From Alkalibacterium pelagium (GTDB taxonomy: Bacteria; Bacillota; Bacilli; Lactobacillales; Carnobacteriaceae_A): a stretch of 64,000 nt of DNA. Position 1 is the first letter of the stretch, and each line of letters opens with the position of its first letter. The DNA lies in assembly GCF_900109325.1 (NCBI RefSeq), contig NZ_FNZU01000011.1:31933-95932 (forward strand), read 5' to 3'. The notes beneath the pieces were generated by a model. It was not told where the DNA came from. It was given only the letters and a program-made list of their open reading frames with translations, and did no database searches. Below, piece after piece: positions 39,367 through 51,087 of this stretch. Position numbers and translations under genes: made by a program.

Positions 39367-39837
39367 TTACCAGCGGTAGTGAGCAAACGCTTTGTTCGCT
39401 TCTGCCATACGGTGAGTTTCTTCACGTTTACGGACAGCAGCACCAGTGTTGTTTGCTGCATCCATGATTTCTTTAGCCAGTCTGTCTTCCATGGTGTTTT
39501 CTCCACGTAGACGAGCATAGTTTACTAACCAGCGAAGTGCCAGAGTCGTACGACGATCAGGACGTACTTCTACAGGAACCTGGTAGTTAGACCCTCCTAC
39601 ACGACGAGCTTTAACTTCTAGTACAGGCATGATATTTTTCAGTGCTTGTTCATACACTTCCATAGGATCATTTCCTGTTGTTTCTTTAATCTGATCAAAT
39701 GCATCATACAAAATCGTTGATGCTTTTCCACGCTTACCGTCAACCATCAGGCGGTTGATCAGACGGGAAACCAGTTTAGAGTTGTACATTGGATCTGGTA
39801 ATACATCACGTTTTGCTACAGGACCTTTACGAGGCAT
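39367..39837 (-). CDS. rpsG: 30S ribosomal protein S7
   Basis: Primary 16S rRNA-binding protein of the 30S head, 156 residues. It starts [20 protein letters not shown] and has [18 protein letters not shown] and [20 protein letters not shown]. In E. coli S7 represses the str operon through the rpsL-rpsG gap; here that gap is about 210 bases and holds a direct repeat. Confidence 0.98.
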   Translation of the reverse strand: MPRKGPVAKRDVLPDPMYNSKLVSRLINRLMVDGKRGKASTILYDAFDQIKETTGNDPMEVYEQALKNIMPVLEVKARRVGGSNYQVPVEVRPDRRTTLALRWLVNYARLRGENTMEDRLAKEIMDAANNTGAAVRKREETHRMAEANKAFAHYRW

Positions 39838-39888
39838 TCAAATTCCTCCTTTCGGGAATATTAGTTTCGAGTTTTATTTTATGAAGCT

Positions 39889-40046
39889 GAGCTTAACGCC
39901 TCACTCCACTTTTACTTATCCAGTTTCGTTCGGCAGCTCCCCGTGCCATTCACCTTAAAAATTCGCTGTGCAGTCTTCGACTTGCTCACTATAATTTTCA
40001 GGTGGATGTCAGGATGAGCTGGACGCCTCACTCCACATTTACTTTA
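39889..40046. repeat. Direct repeat in the rpsL-rpsG spacer
   Basis: About 30 bases starting GAGCT at 39889 recur from 40016 with about four mismatches; the shared core is ACGCCTCACTCCAC followed by TTTACTT. The second copy abuts the rpsL stop. The unit distance is 127 bases. Confidence 0.6.
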
Positions 40047-40047
40047 C

Positions 40048-40458
40048 TTATTTAGGACGCTTAGTTCCGTATTTAGAACGACCTTGTTTACGGTCAGTTA
40101 CTCCGGCAGTATCAAGCGCTCCACGAACGATGTGGTAACGTACACCCGGTAAGTCTTTTACTCGACCTCCACGGATAAGCACCACGCTGTGTTCCTGAAG
40201 GTTGTGACCTTCACCTGGGATGTATGCTGTTACTTCGATCATGTTAGATAGACGTACACGAGCATATTTACGTAAAGCTGAGTTAGGTTTTTTAGGAGTC
40301 ATTGTTCCCACACGAGTACAAACACCACGTTTTTGTGGAGAGTATACTGTTGTCTGTTTGCGTTTTTGAGTGTTGTACCCTCTATTCAACGCAGGTGACT
40401 CTGATTTACTTGTTTTAGATTTACGAGGCTTACGGATCAGTTGATTCATTGTAGGCAT
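40048..40458 (-). CDS. rpsL: 30S ribosomal protein S12
   Basis: Decoding-centre protein, 136 residues starting [25 protein letters not shown] holds the Lys changed in streptomycin-resistant mutants, and it is wild type here; the second site [28 protein letters not shown] is also normal, read in two parts. The ATG at 40456-40458 has AAGGAGG upstream; the frame stays open further but without a ribosome site. First gene of the str operon. Confidence 0.98.
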   Translation of the reverse strand: MPTMNQLIRKPRKSKTSKSESPALNRGYNTQKRKQTTVYSPQKRGVCTRVGTMTPKKPNSALRKYARVRLSNMIEVTAYIPGEGHNLQEHSVVLIRGGRVKDLPGVRYHIVRGALDTAGVTDRKQGRSKYGTKRPK

Positions 40459-40695
40459 ATTGTGTTTCCTCCTTCCATTTTTACTGTGTAATACTTGCTT
40501 TTCTAGGTCCACACATCCAGGCGGTTCCTTTTTGGGCAAAAAAGAACAATCGCTTGATGCGACGGCCTTCCATTGCCAGAAACCTTCTTGATATATGGCT
40601 TATTTTTGTCTCTTGCGTACCAGTCAGCACGACTGTTAACTCAATCAGGCCGGATCACTCCAGCACAAGAATCGGAACACAAAAGCACCTCTAGC

Positions 40696-40724
40696 ATAGT
40701 ACCACGCAGGGGCGATCATGTCAA
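40696..40724 (-). promoter_or_regulatory. str operon promoter
   Basis: Minus strand TTGACA (complement of 40719-40724), 17 bases ending in TGG, TACTAT (40696-40701). It gives a leader of about 230 bases before rpsL. The rest of the 346-base gap to rpoC holds a GC-rich hairpin near 40768-40786 (GCAGC/GCTGC) behind rpoC and no gene. Confidence 0.8.
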
Positions 40725-40804
40725 TAACCTGTTGGAAAATAATTTATTTATCAGAAGGGTGTATCAGAGCAGCCTGAAGCTGCCCTGACTTCCTTCTAGT
40801 TTAA

Positions 40805-43800
40805 TTACTCTGTTGTAGTCTGATCTGCAGGTTGAACGTCTTCGTTAATGCTATAGACATTTTCGCTGACGACGCCTACTTCTTTAGGTTTCATGTCGTT
40901 GTACACCTTCATACCTGTTCCGGCTGGAATAGATTTACCGATGATGACATTTTCCTTCAGACCGATCAGTTTGTCGTTCTTACCTCTTATCGCAGCATCT
41001 GTCAGGACACGAGTTGTTTCCTGGAATGATGCAGCAGATAAGAAACTGTTTGTTTCAAGTGACGCTTTGGTAATACCCAGAAGAACTGGACGAGCTGTTG
41101 CTGGAAGTCCACCAGATAATAATGTCGATCTGTTGGCTTCCTTGAAGTCCGCAACATCTACCAGACTACCTGGCAGGATGCTTGTATCACCTGGATCCAT
41201 AACTCTAACTTTCTGAAGCATCTGTCTAACCATTACCTCGATGTGCTTATCACCGATTTCAACCCCTTGACTGCGGTAAGCGTACTGTACTTCTTTAAGC
41301 ATGTAGTTCTGGAGCTTAATGACGTTACTTACTGCAAGGAGCTGTTTAGGTTCGATTGATCCTTCACTCAATGCATCCCCACGTTCGACAAAGCTGCCGA
41401 CTTTCACACGAAGACGGGCATTGATTGCCAGAGTATAGCTGCGGGTATCTGTCGCACCTTTAACAGTCACTTCTTTCGTTCTTTCGCTAGGGTTTTCTTC
41501 TATAGAAACGACTTCCCCAGTTACTTCAGTGATTGTTGCAAGACCTTTAGGGTTTCTCGCTTCAAAAATTTCCTGAACACGAGGTAGACCCTGAGTGATA
41601 TCGTCTCCGGCAACCCCACCTGTGTGGAACGTACGCATGGTCAGCTGAGTACCCGGTTCACCGATAGATTGAGCAGCAATTGTACCAACTGCTTCTCCTA
41701 CTTCGACTTCACGGCCAGTTGCCAGGTTACGTCCGTAACATTTCTTACATACCCCATGATTAGTGTTACATGTAAACACGGAACGGATCGTTACTTTTTC
41801 AATACCTGATTCGATGATCTCTTTAGCGATATCTTCAGTGATCAGGTCATTTTCTTTAACGAGTACAGCATCAGTTTCCGGATGTCTCACTGTCTTACGG
41901 GCATAACGACCGATGATACGCTCTTCAAGCGGCTCGATCTCTTCGTTGCCGTCTTTCAGTGTTTCAGCGTCCAGTCCACGTTTTGTGCCACAGTCTTCTT
42001 CACGGATAATGACGTCTTGAGCCACATCTACCAGACGACGAGTCAGGTAACCGGAGTCGGCTGTCTTAAGCGCCGTATCGGTCATTCCTTTACGGGCACC
42101 GTGTGTAGAGATGAACATCTCGAGAACGGACAGCCCTTCACGGAAGTTTGATGTGATCGGCAGTTCCATGATACGGCCACTCGGAGCCGCCATCAGTCCA
42201 CGCATTCCAGCAAGCTGGGTAAAGTTGGAGATGTTACCACGGGCACCGGAATCACTCATCATGAAGATGTTGTTGTGGTTATCCAGTGAGTGCATCAAGT
42301 GTTCCTGGATGGTATCTTTTGTTTTCGTCCAGACATCGATGACTGCAGTATAGCGCTCTTCTTCAGTTATCAGACCACGACGGTGAGACGCGTTGATGCG
42401 GTCAACCTGTTTGTGTGCCTGATCCAGGATCTCACCTTTTTCTTCCAGGTGAGAAATGTCGGCGATTCCGACAGTGATTCCTGATTTAGTTGAGTGCTTG
42501 TAGCCAAGGTTCTTCATTTTATCCAGCATTTTAGATGTTTCAGTGACCTGGAACCGTTTGAAGACTTCAGCAATGACGTTACTTAAGTTTTTCTTCTTGA
42601 ACGGTGACACGAGTTCAGCATTCTTGATGTGCTCTCTAATGTCCGTTCCATAAGGGACAAAGTATTTATCCGGAGTCTGTTTCTCCAGGTTGTCCTGAGA
42701 TGGTTCATTCAAGTACGGGAACTCTTTCGGCATGATTTCATTGAAAATCAGTTTGCCGACAGTAGTAACCAGGTACTTGTCCTTCTGCCATTCAGTAAAC
42801 GGCTTTTCAGGTAGTGCAGATGCATGAACCGCTACTCTGGAGTGAAGGTGAACATAGCCGGTCTGGTAAGCTTGAATCGCTTCAGACTGACTTGAGAAGA
42901 TCATGCCTTCTCCAATTTTACCCGCATCTTCCATAGTCAGGTAGTAGTTACCTAATACCATATCCTGTGAAGGAGTAACAACGGGTTTACCGTCTTTAGG
43001 GTTCAGGATGTTCTGAGCACCAAGCATCAGAATACGTGCTTCAGCCTGAGCTTCGTCACTTAACGGAACGTGAACAGCCATCTGGTCTCCATCGAAGTCG
43101 GCGTTGTACGCTTCACACACTAACGGGTGAAGACGAATCGCTTTTCCTTCAACAAGTACAGGTTCAAAAGCCTGGATACCCAGACGGTGAAGAGTAGGTG
43201 CCCGGTTAAGAAGAACAGGGTGTTCTCTGATGACATCTTCAAGTACAGCCCATACTTCTTCGTCCATGCGTTCAACTTTACGTTTCGCATTCTTGATGTT
43301 GTTTGCAATTTCTCTTGCAACCAGTTCTCTCATAACAAACGGCTTGAACAGTTCGATTGCCATTTCTTTAGGCAGACCACACTGGTACATTTTCAGACTT
43401 GGTCCTACAACGATAACGGAACGACCAGAATAGTCTACACGTTTACCCAGCAGGTTCTGACGGAAACGTCCCTGTTTCCCTTTCAGCATATGAGAAAGAG
43501 ATTTAAGTGGACGGTTACCCGGTCCAGTTACTGCACGTCCGCGACGGCCGTTGTCAACTAGTGCATCGACAGCTTCCTGAAGCATACGTTTCTCATTCTG
43601 AACGATGATATGCGGTGCATTCAGGTCCAGCAGGCGTTTCAGACGGTTGTTACGGTTGATGACTCGACGATACAAGTCGTTCAAGTCACTTGTTGCAAAA
43701 CGTCCACCCTCAAGCTGAACCATCGGACGCAGTTCAGGCGGGATGACTGGTACAACGTTCATGACCATCCACGCCGGATCGTTTCCAGAATTTCTGAAAG

Positions 43801-44443
43801 CTTCCAGAATATCCAGACGACGGATCGCACGCGTACGTTTCTGTCCTGTAGCCGTCTGAAGCAGTTCTTTCAGTTCTTCGACTTCTTCTACAAGATTCAC
43901 GTCGTTCAATAATGTCTTGATCGCTTCCGCACCGATTTCAGCCTGGAAACTGTTTCCGTACTGTGCACGGCGTTCGCGGTATTCGCGTTCAGTCATCAGC
44001 TGCTTTTTCTCAAGCGGTGTGTCACCGGCATCAGTGACAACATATGAAGCGAAATAAATGATTTCTTCAAGCGCACGTGGTGACATATCCAGTACAAGAC
44101 CCATACGACTCGGGATTCCTTTAAAGTACCAGATGTGCGTGACAGGTGCTGCCAGTTCAAGGTGACCCATACGCTCACGACGAACTTTAGATTTAGTGAC
44201 TTCTACGCCACAACGGTCACAGACGATCCCTTTATAATGGACACGTTTGTATTTCCCGCATGAACATTCATAATCTTTTGACGGTCCAAATATTCTTTCA
44301 CAGAACAGTCCGTCTTTTTCAGGTTTCAGTGTGCGGTAATTGATTGTTTCAGGTTTCTTGACTTCTCCGTAAGACCAGCTGCGGATCTTGTCCGGTGAAG
44401 CCAGACCTATTTGTATACTTTCAAATTTATTTACATCGATCAA
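40805..44443 (-). CDS. rpoC: RNA polymerase beta' subunit
   Basis: Catalytic subunit of 1212 residues. The N-terminal zinc site is [20 protein letters not shown], the active-site Mg loop [12 protein letters not shown] is intact, and the trigger loop and bridge helix region reads [20 protein letters not shown]. The second zinc cluster is at CGTKRG and later Cys residues ([13 protein letters not shown]). It follows rpoB after a 131-base spacer with a strong hairpin. Confidence 0.99.
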   Translation of the reverse strand: MIDVNKFESIQIGLASPDKIRSWSYGEVKKPETINYRTLKPEKDGLFCERIFGPSKDYECSCGKYKRVHYKGIVCDRCGVEVTKSKVRRERMGHLELAAPVTHIWYFKGIPSRMGLVLDMSPRALEEIIYFASYVVTDAGDTPLEKKQLMTEREYRERRAQYGNSFQAEIGAEAIKTLLNDVNLVEEVEELKELLQTATGQKRTRAIRRLDILEAFRNSGNDPAWMVMNVVPVIPPELRPMVQLEGGRFATSDLNDLYRRVINRNNRLKRLLDLNAPHIIVQNEKRMLQEAVDALVDNGRRGRAVTGPGNRPLKSLSHMLKGKQGRFRQNLLGKRVDYSGRSVIVVGPSLKMYQCGLPKEMAIELFKPFVMRELVAREIANNIKNAKRKVERMDEEVWAVLEDVIREHPVLLNRAPTLHRLGIQAFEPVLVEGKAIRLHPLVCEAYNADFDGDQMAVHVPLSDEAQAEARILMLGAQNILNPKDGKPVVTPSQDMVLGNYYLTMEDAGKIGEGMIFSSQSEAIQAYQTGYVHLHSRVAVHASALPEKPFTEWQKDKYLVTTVGKLIFNEIMPKEFPYLNEPSQDNLEKQTPDKYFVPYGTDIREHIKNAELVSPFKKKNLSNVIAEVFKRFQVTETSKMLDKMKNLGYKHSTKSGITVGIADISHLEEKGEILDQAHKQVDRINASHRRGLITEEERYTAVIDVWTKTKDTIQEHLMHSLDNHNNIFMMSDSGARGNISNFTQLAGMRGLMAAPSGRIMELPITSNFREGLSVLEMFISTHGARKGMTDTALKTADSGYLTRRLVDVAQDVIIREEDCGTKRGLDAETLKDGNEEIEPLEERIIGRYARKTVRHPETDAVLVKENDLITEDIAKEIIESGIEKVTIRSVFTCNTNHGVCKKCYGRNLATGREVEVGEAVGTIAAQSIGEPGTQLTMRTFHTGGVAGDDITQGLPRVQEIFEARNPKGLATITEVTGEVVSIEENPSERTKEVTVKGATDTRSYTLAINARLRVKVGSFVERGDALSEGSIEPKQLLAVSNVIKLQNYMLKEVQYAYRSQGVEIGDKHIEVMVRQMLQKVRVMDPGDTSILPGSLVDVADFKEANRSTLLSGGLPATARPVLLGITKASLETNSFLSAASFQETTRVLTDAAIRGKNDKLIGLKENVIIGKSIPAGTGMKVYNDMKPKEVGVVSENVYSINEDVQPADQTTTE

Positions 44444-44500
44444 AGGGGCTACCTCCCTTTAGTAGATTATAGAGCTGCCCTAGTGCTCCTCTTACATGCG

Positions 44501-44560
44501 AAAAGATGAAGGAGAGGAAAGAATGCTGTATAATCTTCTGTCCTCTCACTTCTATCTTTT
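44501..44560 (-). other. Intercistronic hairpin between rpoB and rpoC
   Basis: AAAAGATGAAGGAGAGGA (44501-44518) pairs with 44541-44560 over 18 bp with two single-base bulges. No T run follows in the direction of transcription, so it is more likely an RNase III-type processing site or partial attenuator than a terminator. Confidence 0.6.
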
Positions 44561-44574
44561 AATGTGTTTCTGAC

Positions 44575-47500
44575 TTACTCCTGCTCCTGCTCTTGTGACT
44601 CAGCAAGGGCTTCTTCCTGTTCTTTCAGTCTTGCTTCTTCAGCACGTTTTTCGTCCTGTTCTTTTTTCATCTTTTCAAGTGAATCGACATTTCCGAATTC
44701 ATCGTCTTCATCTGAATCCTGAAGATCGATGGCTTCTTCATTGATGTCCAGCACTTTAAGATCTAGTCCCAATGACTGAAGCTCTTTGACAAGCACTCGG
44801 AATGATTCCGGCACACCAGGTTTTGGAATGGTTTCACCTTTAACGATGGCTTCGTACGTTTTCACACGTCCGACAACATCATCTGATTTGTATGTCAGGA
44901 TTTCCTGGAGGGTATAAGCAGCACCGTATGCTTCCAGTGCCCATACCTCCATCTCTCCGAAACGCTGTCCACCGAACTGGGCTTTACCACCAAGCGGCTG
45001 CTGCGTAACTAGAGAGTATGGTCCAGTTGAACGGGCGTGCAGTTTGTCGTCGACCATGTGGGCCAGTTTGACGAAGTACATGACTCCGACAGAGACCTTG
45101 TTGTCGAACGGCTCACCAGTACGTCCATCGATCAGTACCGTTTTGGCATCGTCATCCATACCGGCTTCTTTGATCGTTTCCCAGACTTCATCTTCATTGG
45201 CTCCGTCAAATACCGGCGTCGCAATGTGAATGCCCATCTTACGTGCGGCCATTCCCATGTGCAGTTCGATGACCTGACCGATATTCATACGTGATGGCAC
45301 CCCAAGCGGGTTAAGCATGATATCGACAGGTGTACCGTCCGGCATGAACGGCATATCTTCTTCCGGAAGGATCAGGGATACAACACCCTTGTTTCCGTGA
45401 CGACCGGCCATTTTATCTCCGACGTTGATTTTACGTTTCTGAACGATAAAGACACGAACAAGATAGTTGACGCCAGGAGAAAGTTCGTCCCCAGCTTCAC
45501 GGGTAAAGATCTTCACGTCGTGAACGATCCCTCCACCACCGTGAGGTACTCTCAGTGATGTATCTCTTACTTCACGTGCTTTTTCTCCAAAGATCGCATG
45601 TAACAGTTTTTCTTCCGCAGACAGTTCAGATACCCCTTTTGGTGTAACTTTACCTACCAGGATGTCTCCATCATGGACTTCTGCACCGATTCTGATGATT
45701 CCACGATCATCAAGATTCTTCAATGCATCGTCACCAACGTTAGGCAGTTCACGCGTGATTTCTTCAGGGCCTAATTTCGTATCGCGGGCTTCAGATTCAT
45801 ACTCTTCAATATGGATGGATGTATAAACGTCATCTTTGACCAGGCGCTCACTCATGATGACCGCATCCTCAAAGTTATAGCCGTCAAATGTCGTGAAGGC
45901 AATCAGCGGATTGCGTCCCAGCGCCATTTCACCATTTTCCATAGAAGGTCCGTCAGCAAGGATGTCCCCTTTATCAACCTGTTCACCGTGACGTACCAGT
46001 GAACGCTGGTTGTAGGATGTTCCCGCATTGGAACGTTTAAATTTAGCTACATAATAGTTATCCAGTGCACCATCTTCACGTCTGACACGAATCTGCTTCG
46101 CATCAACGTATTCAACAGTACCTGAATGTCTTGCAATGACTGCTGCTCCAGAGTCACGAGCCGCTGTGTGCTCGATTCCTGTTCCGACAAGCGGTGCTTC
46201 CGGATCGATCAGAGGCACAGCCTGACGCTGCATGTTCGCACCCATCAGGGCACGGTTGGAGTCATCGTTTTCAAGGAATGGAATACTTGCTGTCGCAACA
46301 GAGACAACCTGCTTAGGTGAAACGTCCATGTAGTCGACAAGAGAAGCTTCCAGTTCTTCGTTGTTGTTCTTCGTACGAGCCAGAACCAGATCGTTGACGA
46401 ATGATCCGTCGTCGTTAAGCGGCGCATTGGCCTGTGCAACAACGTAAAGATCCTCTTCGTCTGCAGTCAGGTAGTCGATTTCACCCGTTACGCGTCCAGT
46501 TTCTTTATCCACTCGACGGTAAGGTGTTTCGATAAATCCGAACTCGTTGATCTTCGCGTATGTGGACAAGCTGTTGATCAGCCCGATATTTGGTCCCTCA
46601 GGCGTTTCAATCGGACACATACGTCCATAGTGGGAGTAGTGAACGTCTCGGACTTCATATCCGGCACGGTCACGCGTCAGTCCACCGGGGCCTAATGCAG
46701 ACAGACGTCTTTTGTGCGTCAGCTCGCCGAGCGGGTTCGTCTGATCCATGAACTGAGACAGCTGTGAGGATCCGAAGAACTCTTTGATGGACGCAACAAC
46801 TGGACGAATGTTGACCAGTTGCTGTGGTGTCGTCGTAGAGGTGTCCTGAATGGACATACGCTCACGAACCACACGTTCCATACGAGACAATCCGATACGG
46901 AACTGATTCTGAAGCAGTTCACCAACTGAACGGATACGTCTGTTTCCTAAGTGGTCGATATCGTCTGTTTCGCCGATGCCTTCCTGTAAGTTGAAGAAGT
47001 AACTCATGGATGCAATCATGTCCGCCGGAAGGATGTATTTCACTTCACGGTCAGGATTCGCATTTCCGATGACATTGACAACACGGTCATTGTCATTAGG
47101 AGAGTAGACTTTAACGATCTGAAGATCGATCGGTTCAGGTACGACACCTTCATCTGATGGATAAAGCGTCACTGCGTTCAGTCCGTTATCCAGATGTGGT
47201 CCGAGCTGGTCCATCACTTCACGGTTGATCAGTGTACCTTCTTTAGCCAGCAGTTCGCCTGAATCACTGTCAACCAGTGATTCAGCCAATGTCAGACCCA
47301 TCAGGCGGATTTTAAGATCCAGTTTCTTGTTCATTTTATAGCGTCCGACACGCGCCAGATCATAACGCTTAGGATCGAAGAAGCGTGTAGTCAGGAGACT
47401 TCTTGAAGAATCAGCCGTCTTAGGCTCTCCCGGACGTAGACGTTCGTAAACATCTTTCAGTGCTTCTTCCACTCGGGAATCCGCAGTATTTTTGTGAATA

Positions 47501-48180
47501 TCTTTTTCTAGAGTGGCTACAAGACTTTCGTTCGAGCCGAAAATATCAAGAATTTCATCATCCGATCCGAATCCCAGTGCACGAACAAGTACACTTAAAG
47601 GAATTTTACGGGTACGGTCGATACGGACGTTGGACAAGCCTTTAGAATCCGTTTCATACTCCAGCCATGCGCCACGGTTAGGAATGACAGTAGATCCGAA
47701 TCCTTCCATGCCGTTCTTTTCAACTTTAGGGCTGAAATAAACGCCAGGTGAACGGACTAGCTGAGAAACGATAACACGTTCCGCTCCGTTGATGATGAAT
47801 GTTCCCTGATGTGTCATCAGTGGGAAGTCTCCGAAGAATACTTCCTGCTCTTTCACTTCGCCTGTTTCTTTATTGATCAGGCGCAGCTTGACGTACAGTG
47901 GTGCTGAATAGTTAGAATCATGCTGTCTCGCTTCATCTACTGAATATTTAGGTTCCTGTAACTGATAGTCTGTAAATTCAAGTGACAGATTACCTGAAAA
48001 GTCTTCGATAGGAGAAATGTCCTTGAACATGTCTCTCAATCCTTCTTCAAGGAACCAGTCATAAGAGTTTGTCTGAATTTCGATTAGGTTCGGTAATTCC
48101 AATACTTCTTTAATTCGTGAGTAACTTCTACGTGTACGGTGCTTGCCGTATTTCACATCTTGGCCTGCCAACCTCTTCAC
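44575..48180 (-). CDS. rpoB: RNA polymerase beta subunit
   Basis: Subunit of 1201 residues. The rifampicin region [20 protein letters not shown] followed by [10 protein letters not shown] is wild type, and [13 protein letters not shown] and the C-terminal [20 protein letters not shown] are present. The tail is a Glu/Gln/Lys-rich extension (residues about 1160-1201), longer than in E. coli but usual for lactic acid bacteria. It has its own promoter and a leader of about 270 bases with a terminator-like hairpin. Confidence 0.99.
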   Translation of the reverse strand: MKRLAGQDVKYGKHRTRRSYSRIKEVLELPNLIEIQTNSYDWFLEEGLRDMFKDISPIEDFSGNLSLEFTDYQLQEPKYSVDEARQHDSNYSAPLYVKLRLINKETGEVKEQEVFFGDFPLMTHQGTFIINGAERVIVSQLVRSPGVYFSPKVEKNGMEGFGSTVIPNRGAWLEYETDSKGLSNVRIDRTRKIPLSVLVRALGFGSDDEILDIFGSNESLVATLEKDIHKNTADSRVEEALKDVYERLRPGEPKTADSSRSLLTTRFFDPKRYDLARVGRYKMNKKLDLKIRLMGLTLAESLVDSDSGELLAKEGTLINREVMDQLGPHLDNGLNAVTLYPSDEGVVPEPIDLQIVKVYSPNDNDRVVNVIGNANPDREVKYILPADMIASMSYFFNLQEGIGETDDIDHLGNRRIRSVGELLQNQFRIGLSRMERVVRERMSIQDTSTTTPQQLVNIRPVVASIKEFFGSSQLSQFMDQTNPLGELTHKRRLSALGPGGLTRDRAGYEVRDVHYSHYGRMCPIETPEGPNIGLINSLSTYAKINEFGFIETPYRRVDKETGRVTGEIDYLTADEEDLYVVAQANAPLNDDGSFVNDLVLARTKNNNEELEASLVDYMDVSPKQVVSVATASIPFLENDDSNRALMGANMQRQAVPLIDPEAPLVGTGIEHTAARDSGAAVIARHSGTVEYVDAKQIRVRREDGALDNYYVAKFKRSNAGTSYNQRSLVRHGEQVDKGDILADGPSMENGEMALGRNPLIAFTTFDGYNFEDAVIMSERLVKDDVYTSIHIEEYESEARDTKLGPEEITRELPNVGDDALKNLDDRGIIRIGAEVHDGDILVGKVTPKGVSELSAEEKLLHAIFGEKAREVRDTSLRVPHGGGGIVHDVKIFTREAGDELSPGVNYLVRVFIVQKRKINVGDKMAGRHGNKGVVSLILPEEDMPFMPDGTPVDIMLNPLGVPSRMNIGQVIELHMGMAARKMGIHIATPVFDGANEDEVWETIKEAGMDDDAKTVLIDGRTGEPFDNKVSVGVMYFVKLAHMVDDKLHARSTGPYSLVTQQPLGGKAQFGGQRFGEMEVWALEAYGAAYTLQEILTYKSDDVVGRVKTYEAIVKGETIPKPGVPESFRVLVKELQSLGLDLKVLDINEEAIDLQDSDEDDEFGNVDSLEKMKKEQDEKRAEEARLKEQEEALAESQEQEQE

Positions 48181-48327
48181 CCCTCATAATTAATCACTAG
48201 TCGTCATAATCAGGAACAATTCTTCAGTCCATAATACTCAGGTTCACTGCCTATGCTTTTCATGTTACAGTTTCGTTACAATTGTTAACGATCCTTTAAA
48301 AAGCAAGTGTTTTTCCTGTTTTAGACC

Positions 48328-48385
48328 AAAAAAAATACAAAAGAGTCGTGAAAGAATCATCCTGAATCATCACACATTCTTTTGT
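48328..48385 (-). terminator. Terminator-like hairpin in the rpoB leader
   Basis: ACAAAAGA (complement strand of 48378-48385) pairs with TCTTTTGT (of 48337-48344) around a loop that has a further short stem, and eight T follow (48328-48335). It lies between the promoter at 48458-48486 and rpoB, so it would attenuate rpoBC transcription unless read through. Confidence 0.65.
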
Positions 48386-48457
48386 TTTGCTCCAAAAACC
48401 GCGTCCGGACAATATTTCGTACGGGTTTTATTTTCATACTTTGTTTAGCGTCTATTA

Positions 48458-48486
48458 AGTTTACACAAAAAGCAAGTGTAAGTCAA
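48458..48486 (-). promoter_or_regulatory. rpoBC promoter
   Basis: Minus strand TTGACT (complement of 48481-48486), 17 bases, TAAACT (48458-48463). The expected transcript starts near 48451. The remaining 48181-48457 is untranslated leader with no gene. Confidence 0.7.
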
Positions 48487-48502
48487 GTGATTCCTGAACA
48501 AA

Positions 48503-48528
48503 GAGCCCATCCAGTAATTGGACAGGCT
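48503..48528 (-). terminator. Hairpin behind rsmC
   Basis: AGCC..TCCA pairs with TGGA..GGCT (48503-48528), followed on the minus strand by CTTTGTT. A weak terminator for the methyltransferase gene. Confidence 0.5.
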
Positions 48529-48552
48529 TGATTTCATTTAAGGTTTTATCAG

Positions 48553-49161
48553 TCAGTCCGTCTTGGTGGACTGAAGGACCCAGTAGCCTTTGTCGAGACC
48601 GATACGAGTCACATTCCCGTAGGTTTCTTCCATAACTTTCTTCGCACTTGGCGCACCCTGTTTCTTCTGAATAACAATAATCAGCACCCCATTATGCGCC
48701 AGGTGTTCCTTGGCGTCCGTGATGATCTGGTGCACCGTCTGCTTCCCGGCACGGATCGGCGGATTTGAAATGACAGCGCCATAGGTCTTTTTCTCGACCT
48801 GCTCATATATGGAAGAAAGAAAAATAGAAACATTGGAAACCCCGTTCAGTTCGGCATTCTTCTTAGCCAGCTCGAGAGCTCGTTCGTTAACGTCTATCAT
48901 GTCAATGTGAAGAGACGGATTCGCCTTGGCTAAAGATAGCCCGACCGGCCCGTAACCACATCCGACATCCAGGATCTCCAGCGTGGAAAATGCCCGCTCG
49001 TCAATCGCTTCGATCATAACCTGCGACCCGAAGTCCACACGGTCTCTCGAAAAGACTCCTGCATCTGTCGTAAAGGTCATCTGCTGTCCCTTAAGTCTGG
49101 CTTCTATTTTCTTCTCGTTTTTATCAGCGCTCGGCTTGGATGTAAAATAATGATCAGTCAT
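48553..49161 (-). CDS. RsmC-like class I rRNA guanine-N2 methyltransferase
   Basis: A 202-residue SAM-dependent methyltransferase (YbxB/RsmC group). GVFSRDRVDFGSQVMIEA, motif I ILDVGCGYGPVGLSLA, and the catalytic NPPI in ISNPPIRAGKQTVHQII are present. By homology it should modify 16S rRNA or a related substrate. The gene normally sits between rplL and rpoB in Firmicutes; here it is still next to rpoB, but rplL is 8.7 kb away. Confidence 0.92.
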   Translation of the reverse strand: MTDHYFTSKPSADKNEKKIEARLKGQQMTFTTDAGVFSRDRVDFGSQVMIEAIDERAFSTLEILDVGCGYGPVGLSLAKANPSLHIDMIDVNERALELAKKNAELNGVSNVSIFLSSIYEQVEKKTYGAVISNPPIRAGKQTVHQIITDAKEHLAHNGVLIIVIQKKQGAPSAKKVMEETYGNVTRIGLDKGYWVLQSTKTD

Positions 49162-49631
49162 CTGAAACTCCTCTTTTGCTTTGTAGTCAGTGTCCTTTAA
49201 GTATACTATTCAACCGGCCGGACTACAATCCTTGTTCATTTTAGACTAGCTTTCTCCCTCTGACTGATGTAGGTAAACTTTAATGGTCCTTATTAATACT
49301 AAACTTCATCCAGTAAGCAGCCTACTTATAGTTTAGCTAATTGTTAAACTGTGGAACTTCAACGACAAAGTTTCTAGTTACAGCTTAGTCTGAAACGCGA
49401 CCGCGTTTCTTCTACTAGAGCCCTTCTAACGGAAGGTATTGATTACTTGTCGATATGTACTGTCGTTAGACATCTTCTAACAGCACCTTCAGAAGATTTT
49501 AAAAGCTGAACTAAAGCTAGACGCGTTTTAACAGCATCAGCGACCTGCTAAATGCAAATGAACTACAACTAAACACGGGATAGTGGCCGGCAAGGTTACG
49601 AATCAGTCGCTTCATCGATACAGAGCTGCTC
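49162..49631. other. Noncoding spacer behind fumC
   Basis: About 470 bases with no believable gene. It contains a GC-rich inverted repeat GAAACGCG-ac-CGCGTTTC (49392-49409) and an ATCTTCT/AGAAGAT pair near 49480. It may be a degraded gene or a structured spacer; nothing can be assigned. A promoter for rsmC should be here but was not fixed. Confidence 0.4.
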
Positions 49632-49663
49632 AAAAAAGAAAACAGAGGCGCTCGGCCTCTGTT
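49632..49663 (-). terminator. Terminator of fumC
   Basis: ACAGAGGC/GCCTCTGT stem with a short loop (49642-49662); on the minus strand TTTTCTTTTTT follows. Confidence 0.85.
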
Positions 49664-49725
49664 CCATTTAAAAAAGCTAGTATCTGGAATCTCATTTTCT
49701 CCATAAATTGCATCCAGTGCCTACA

Positions 49726-51087
49726 CTACACCATGTCAGCCGGATCGATATACTGATCGAACTCTTCTTCTGTAAGTATTCCCAGTTCTACAGCGGCATC
49801 TCTCAGAGTCGACTGGTCTTCGTGGGCTTTTTTGGCAATCTGACTGGCTTTGTCGTAGCCGATCTTCGGTGATAGAGCCGTCACCAGCATCAACGACTGG
49901 TCGACCAGTTCACTCATCTCTTCTTCCACCACTTGAATGCCTTTCAGACACTTGCTGTTGAATAGAGCCAGACTGTCTCCCAGCAAGGTGATGCTCTGAA
50001 TCATATTATGAGCAATAACCGGCATATAGACATTCAGTTCAAAATTCCCCTGTGAAGCTGCAACGCCGATTGCCGTGTCATTCCCCATAACCTGTACGCA
50101 GACCATCGTCAGTGCTTCTGCCTGAGTAGGATTAACTTTTCCAGGCATGATGGAACTGCCTGCTTCATTGGCCGGGATGGTGATTTCCCCCAGCCCGCTT
50201 CTCGGTCCGCTGGAGAGCCACCTGACATCATTCGCCATCTTCATTGCATTTGCCGCCAGGGCCTTCAGTGCACCGTGAGCAAAAACAAATGCATCTTTAC
50301 TCGCCAGGCCGTGAAACTTATTGGGATTCTCCTTAAATTCGATGCCCGATGCCTGACTGATTCGGCGGATAGTCTTCTCTGCAAAGTCCGGATGGGTATT
50401 TAATCCGGTACCTACAGCCGTTCCACCGAGTGGCAGTCGTTTCAATGGAATTAATGCGGCTTCGATCATTTCAGCATTCTGAACCATCATTTCCTTCCAG
50501 CCGCTGACTTCCTGACCGAACGTGACAGGCGTTGCATCCTGAAGGTGAGTCCGTCCGATTTTTATCGTATCTTTATACCTGGTTTCCAGCTCTTCCAGTG
50601 TGTGCTCAAGCTCCCCCAGCACTGGCAGCAGATGATCAGTAAGCAGCCGGACGGAAGCAATGTGCATCGATGTAGGAAAGGTATCGTTGGTACTCTGCCC
50701 TTTATTGACGTCATCATTTGGATGTATGTCCAGTCCGCTTTCACCTTTAGCCAGGTGAGCAATGACCTCATTGACATTCATATTGGTCTGTGTCCCGCTG
50801 CCTGTCTGCCAGACGGATAGAGGAAATTCATTGTCCCAGTGTCCTTTAATGATCGCATCACAGACTGAAGCTATGGCGTCTGCTTTCTGCGGTTCGAGTA
50901 ACCCCAGCTCGGCATTTGTTTCTGCCGCTTCTTTCTTGACGCGTGCATACGCATGGATCAGCTCCAGAGGCATCATCTCGTTTCCAATAGAAAAATTCTG
51001 TAGGCTGCGCTGAGTCTGAGCTCCCCATTTCCGATCCTCGGGTATTCCGATTTGTCCAAATCCATCATGTTCCAGTCTTTTAGTCAT
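49726..51087 (-). CDS. fumC: Class II fumarate hydratase
   Basis: Interconverts fumarate and malate, 453 residues. The signature GSSIMPGKVNPTQAEAL and the substrate-binding GSGTQTNMNVNEVIA, PNDDVNKGQSTNDTFPTSMH and KIGRTHLQDATPVTFGQE are intact. Aspartase and argininosuccinate lyase are related, but the length and these motifs fit FumC. It is a single gene flanked by long spacers. In a fermentative lactic organism it would serve the malate/fumarate branch or fumarate from purine and arginine synthesis (inference). Confidence 0.95.
   Translation of the reverse strand: MTKRLEHDGFGQIGIPEDRKWGAQTQRSLQNFSIGNEMMPLELIHAYARVKKEAAETNAELGLLEPQKADAIASVCDAIIKGHWDNEFPLSVWQTGSGTQTNMNVNEVIAHLAKGESGLDIHPNDDVNKGQSTNDTFPTSMHIASVRLLTDHLLPVLGELEHTLEELETRYKDTIKIGRTHLQDATPVTFGQEVSGWKEMMVQNAEMIEAALIPLKRLPLGGTAVGTGLNTHPDFAEKTIRRISQASGIEFKENPNKFHGLASKDAFVFAHGALKALAANAMKMANDVRWLSSGPRSGLGEITIPANEAGSSIMPGKVNPTQAEALTMVCVQVMGNDTAIGVAASQGNFELNVYMPVIAHNMIQSITLLGDSLALFNSKCLKGIQVVEEEMSELVDQSLMLVTALSPKIGYDKASQIAKKAHEDQSTLRDAAVELGILTEEEFDQYIDPADMV

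Noticed and set aside
40573..40788. 71-codon plus-strand frame between rpsL and rpoC
   Set aside because: It covers the str promoter on the other strand and has no ribosome site.
46738..46830. Possible rifampicin-resistance change in rpoB
   Set aside because: The cluster I residues ([27 protein letters not shown]) are wild type by eye.
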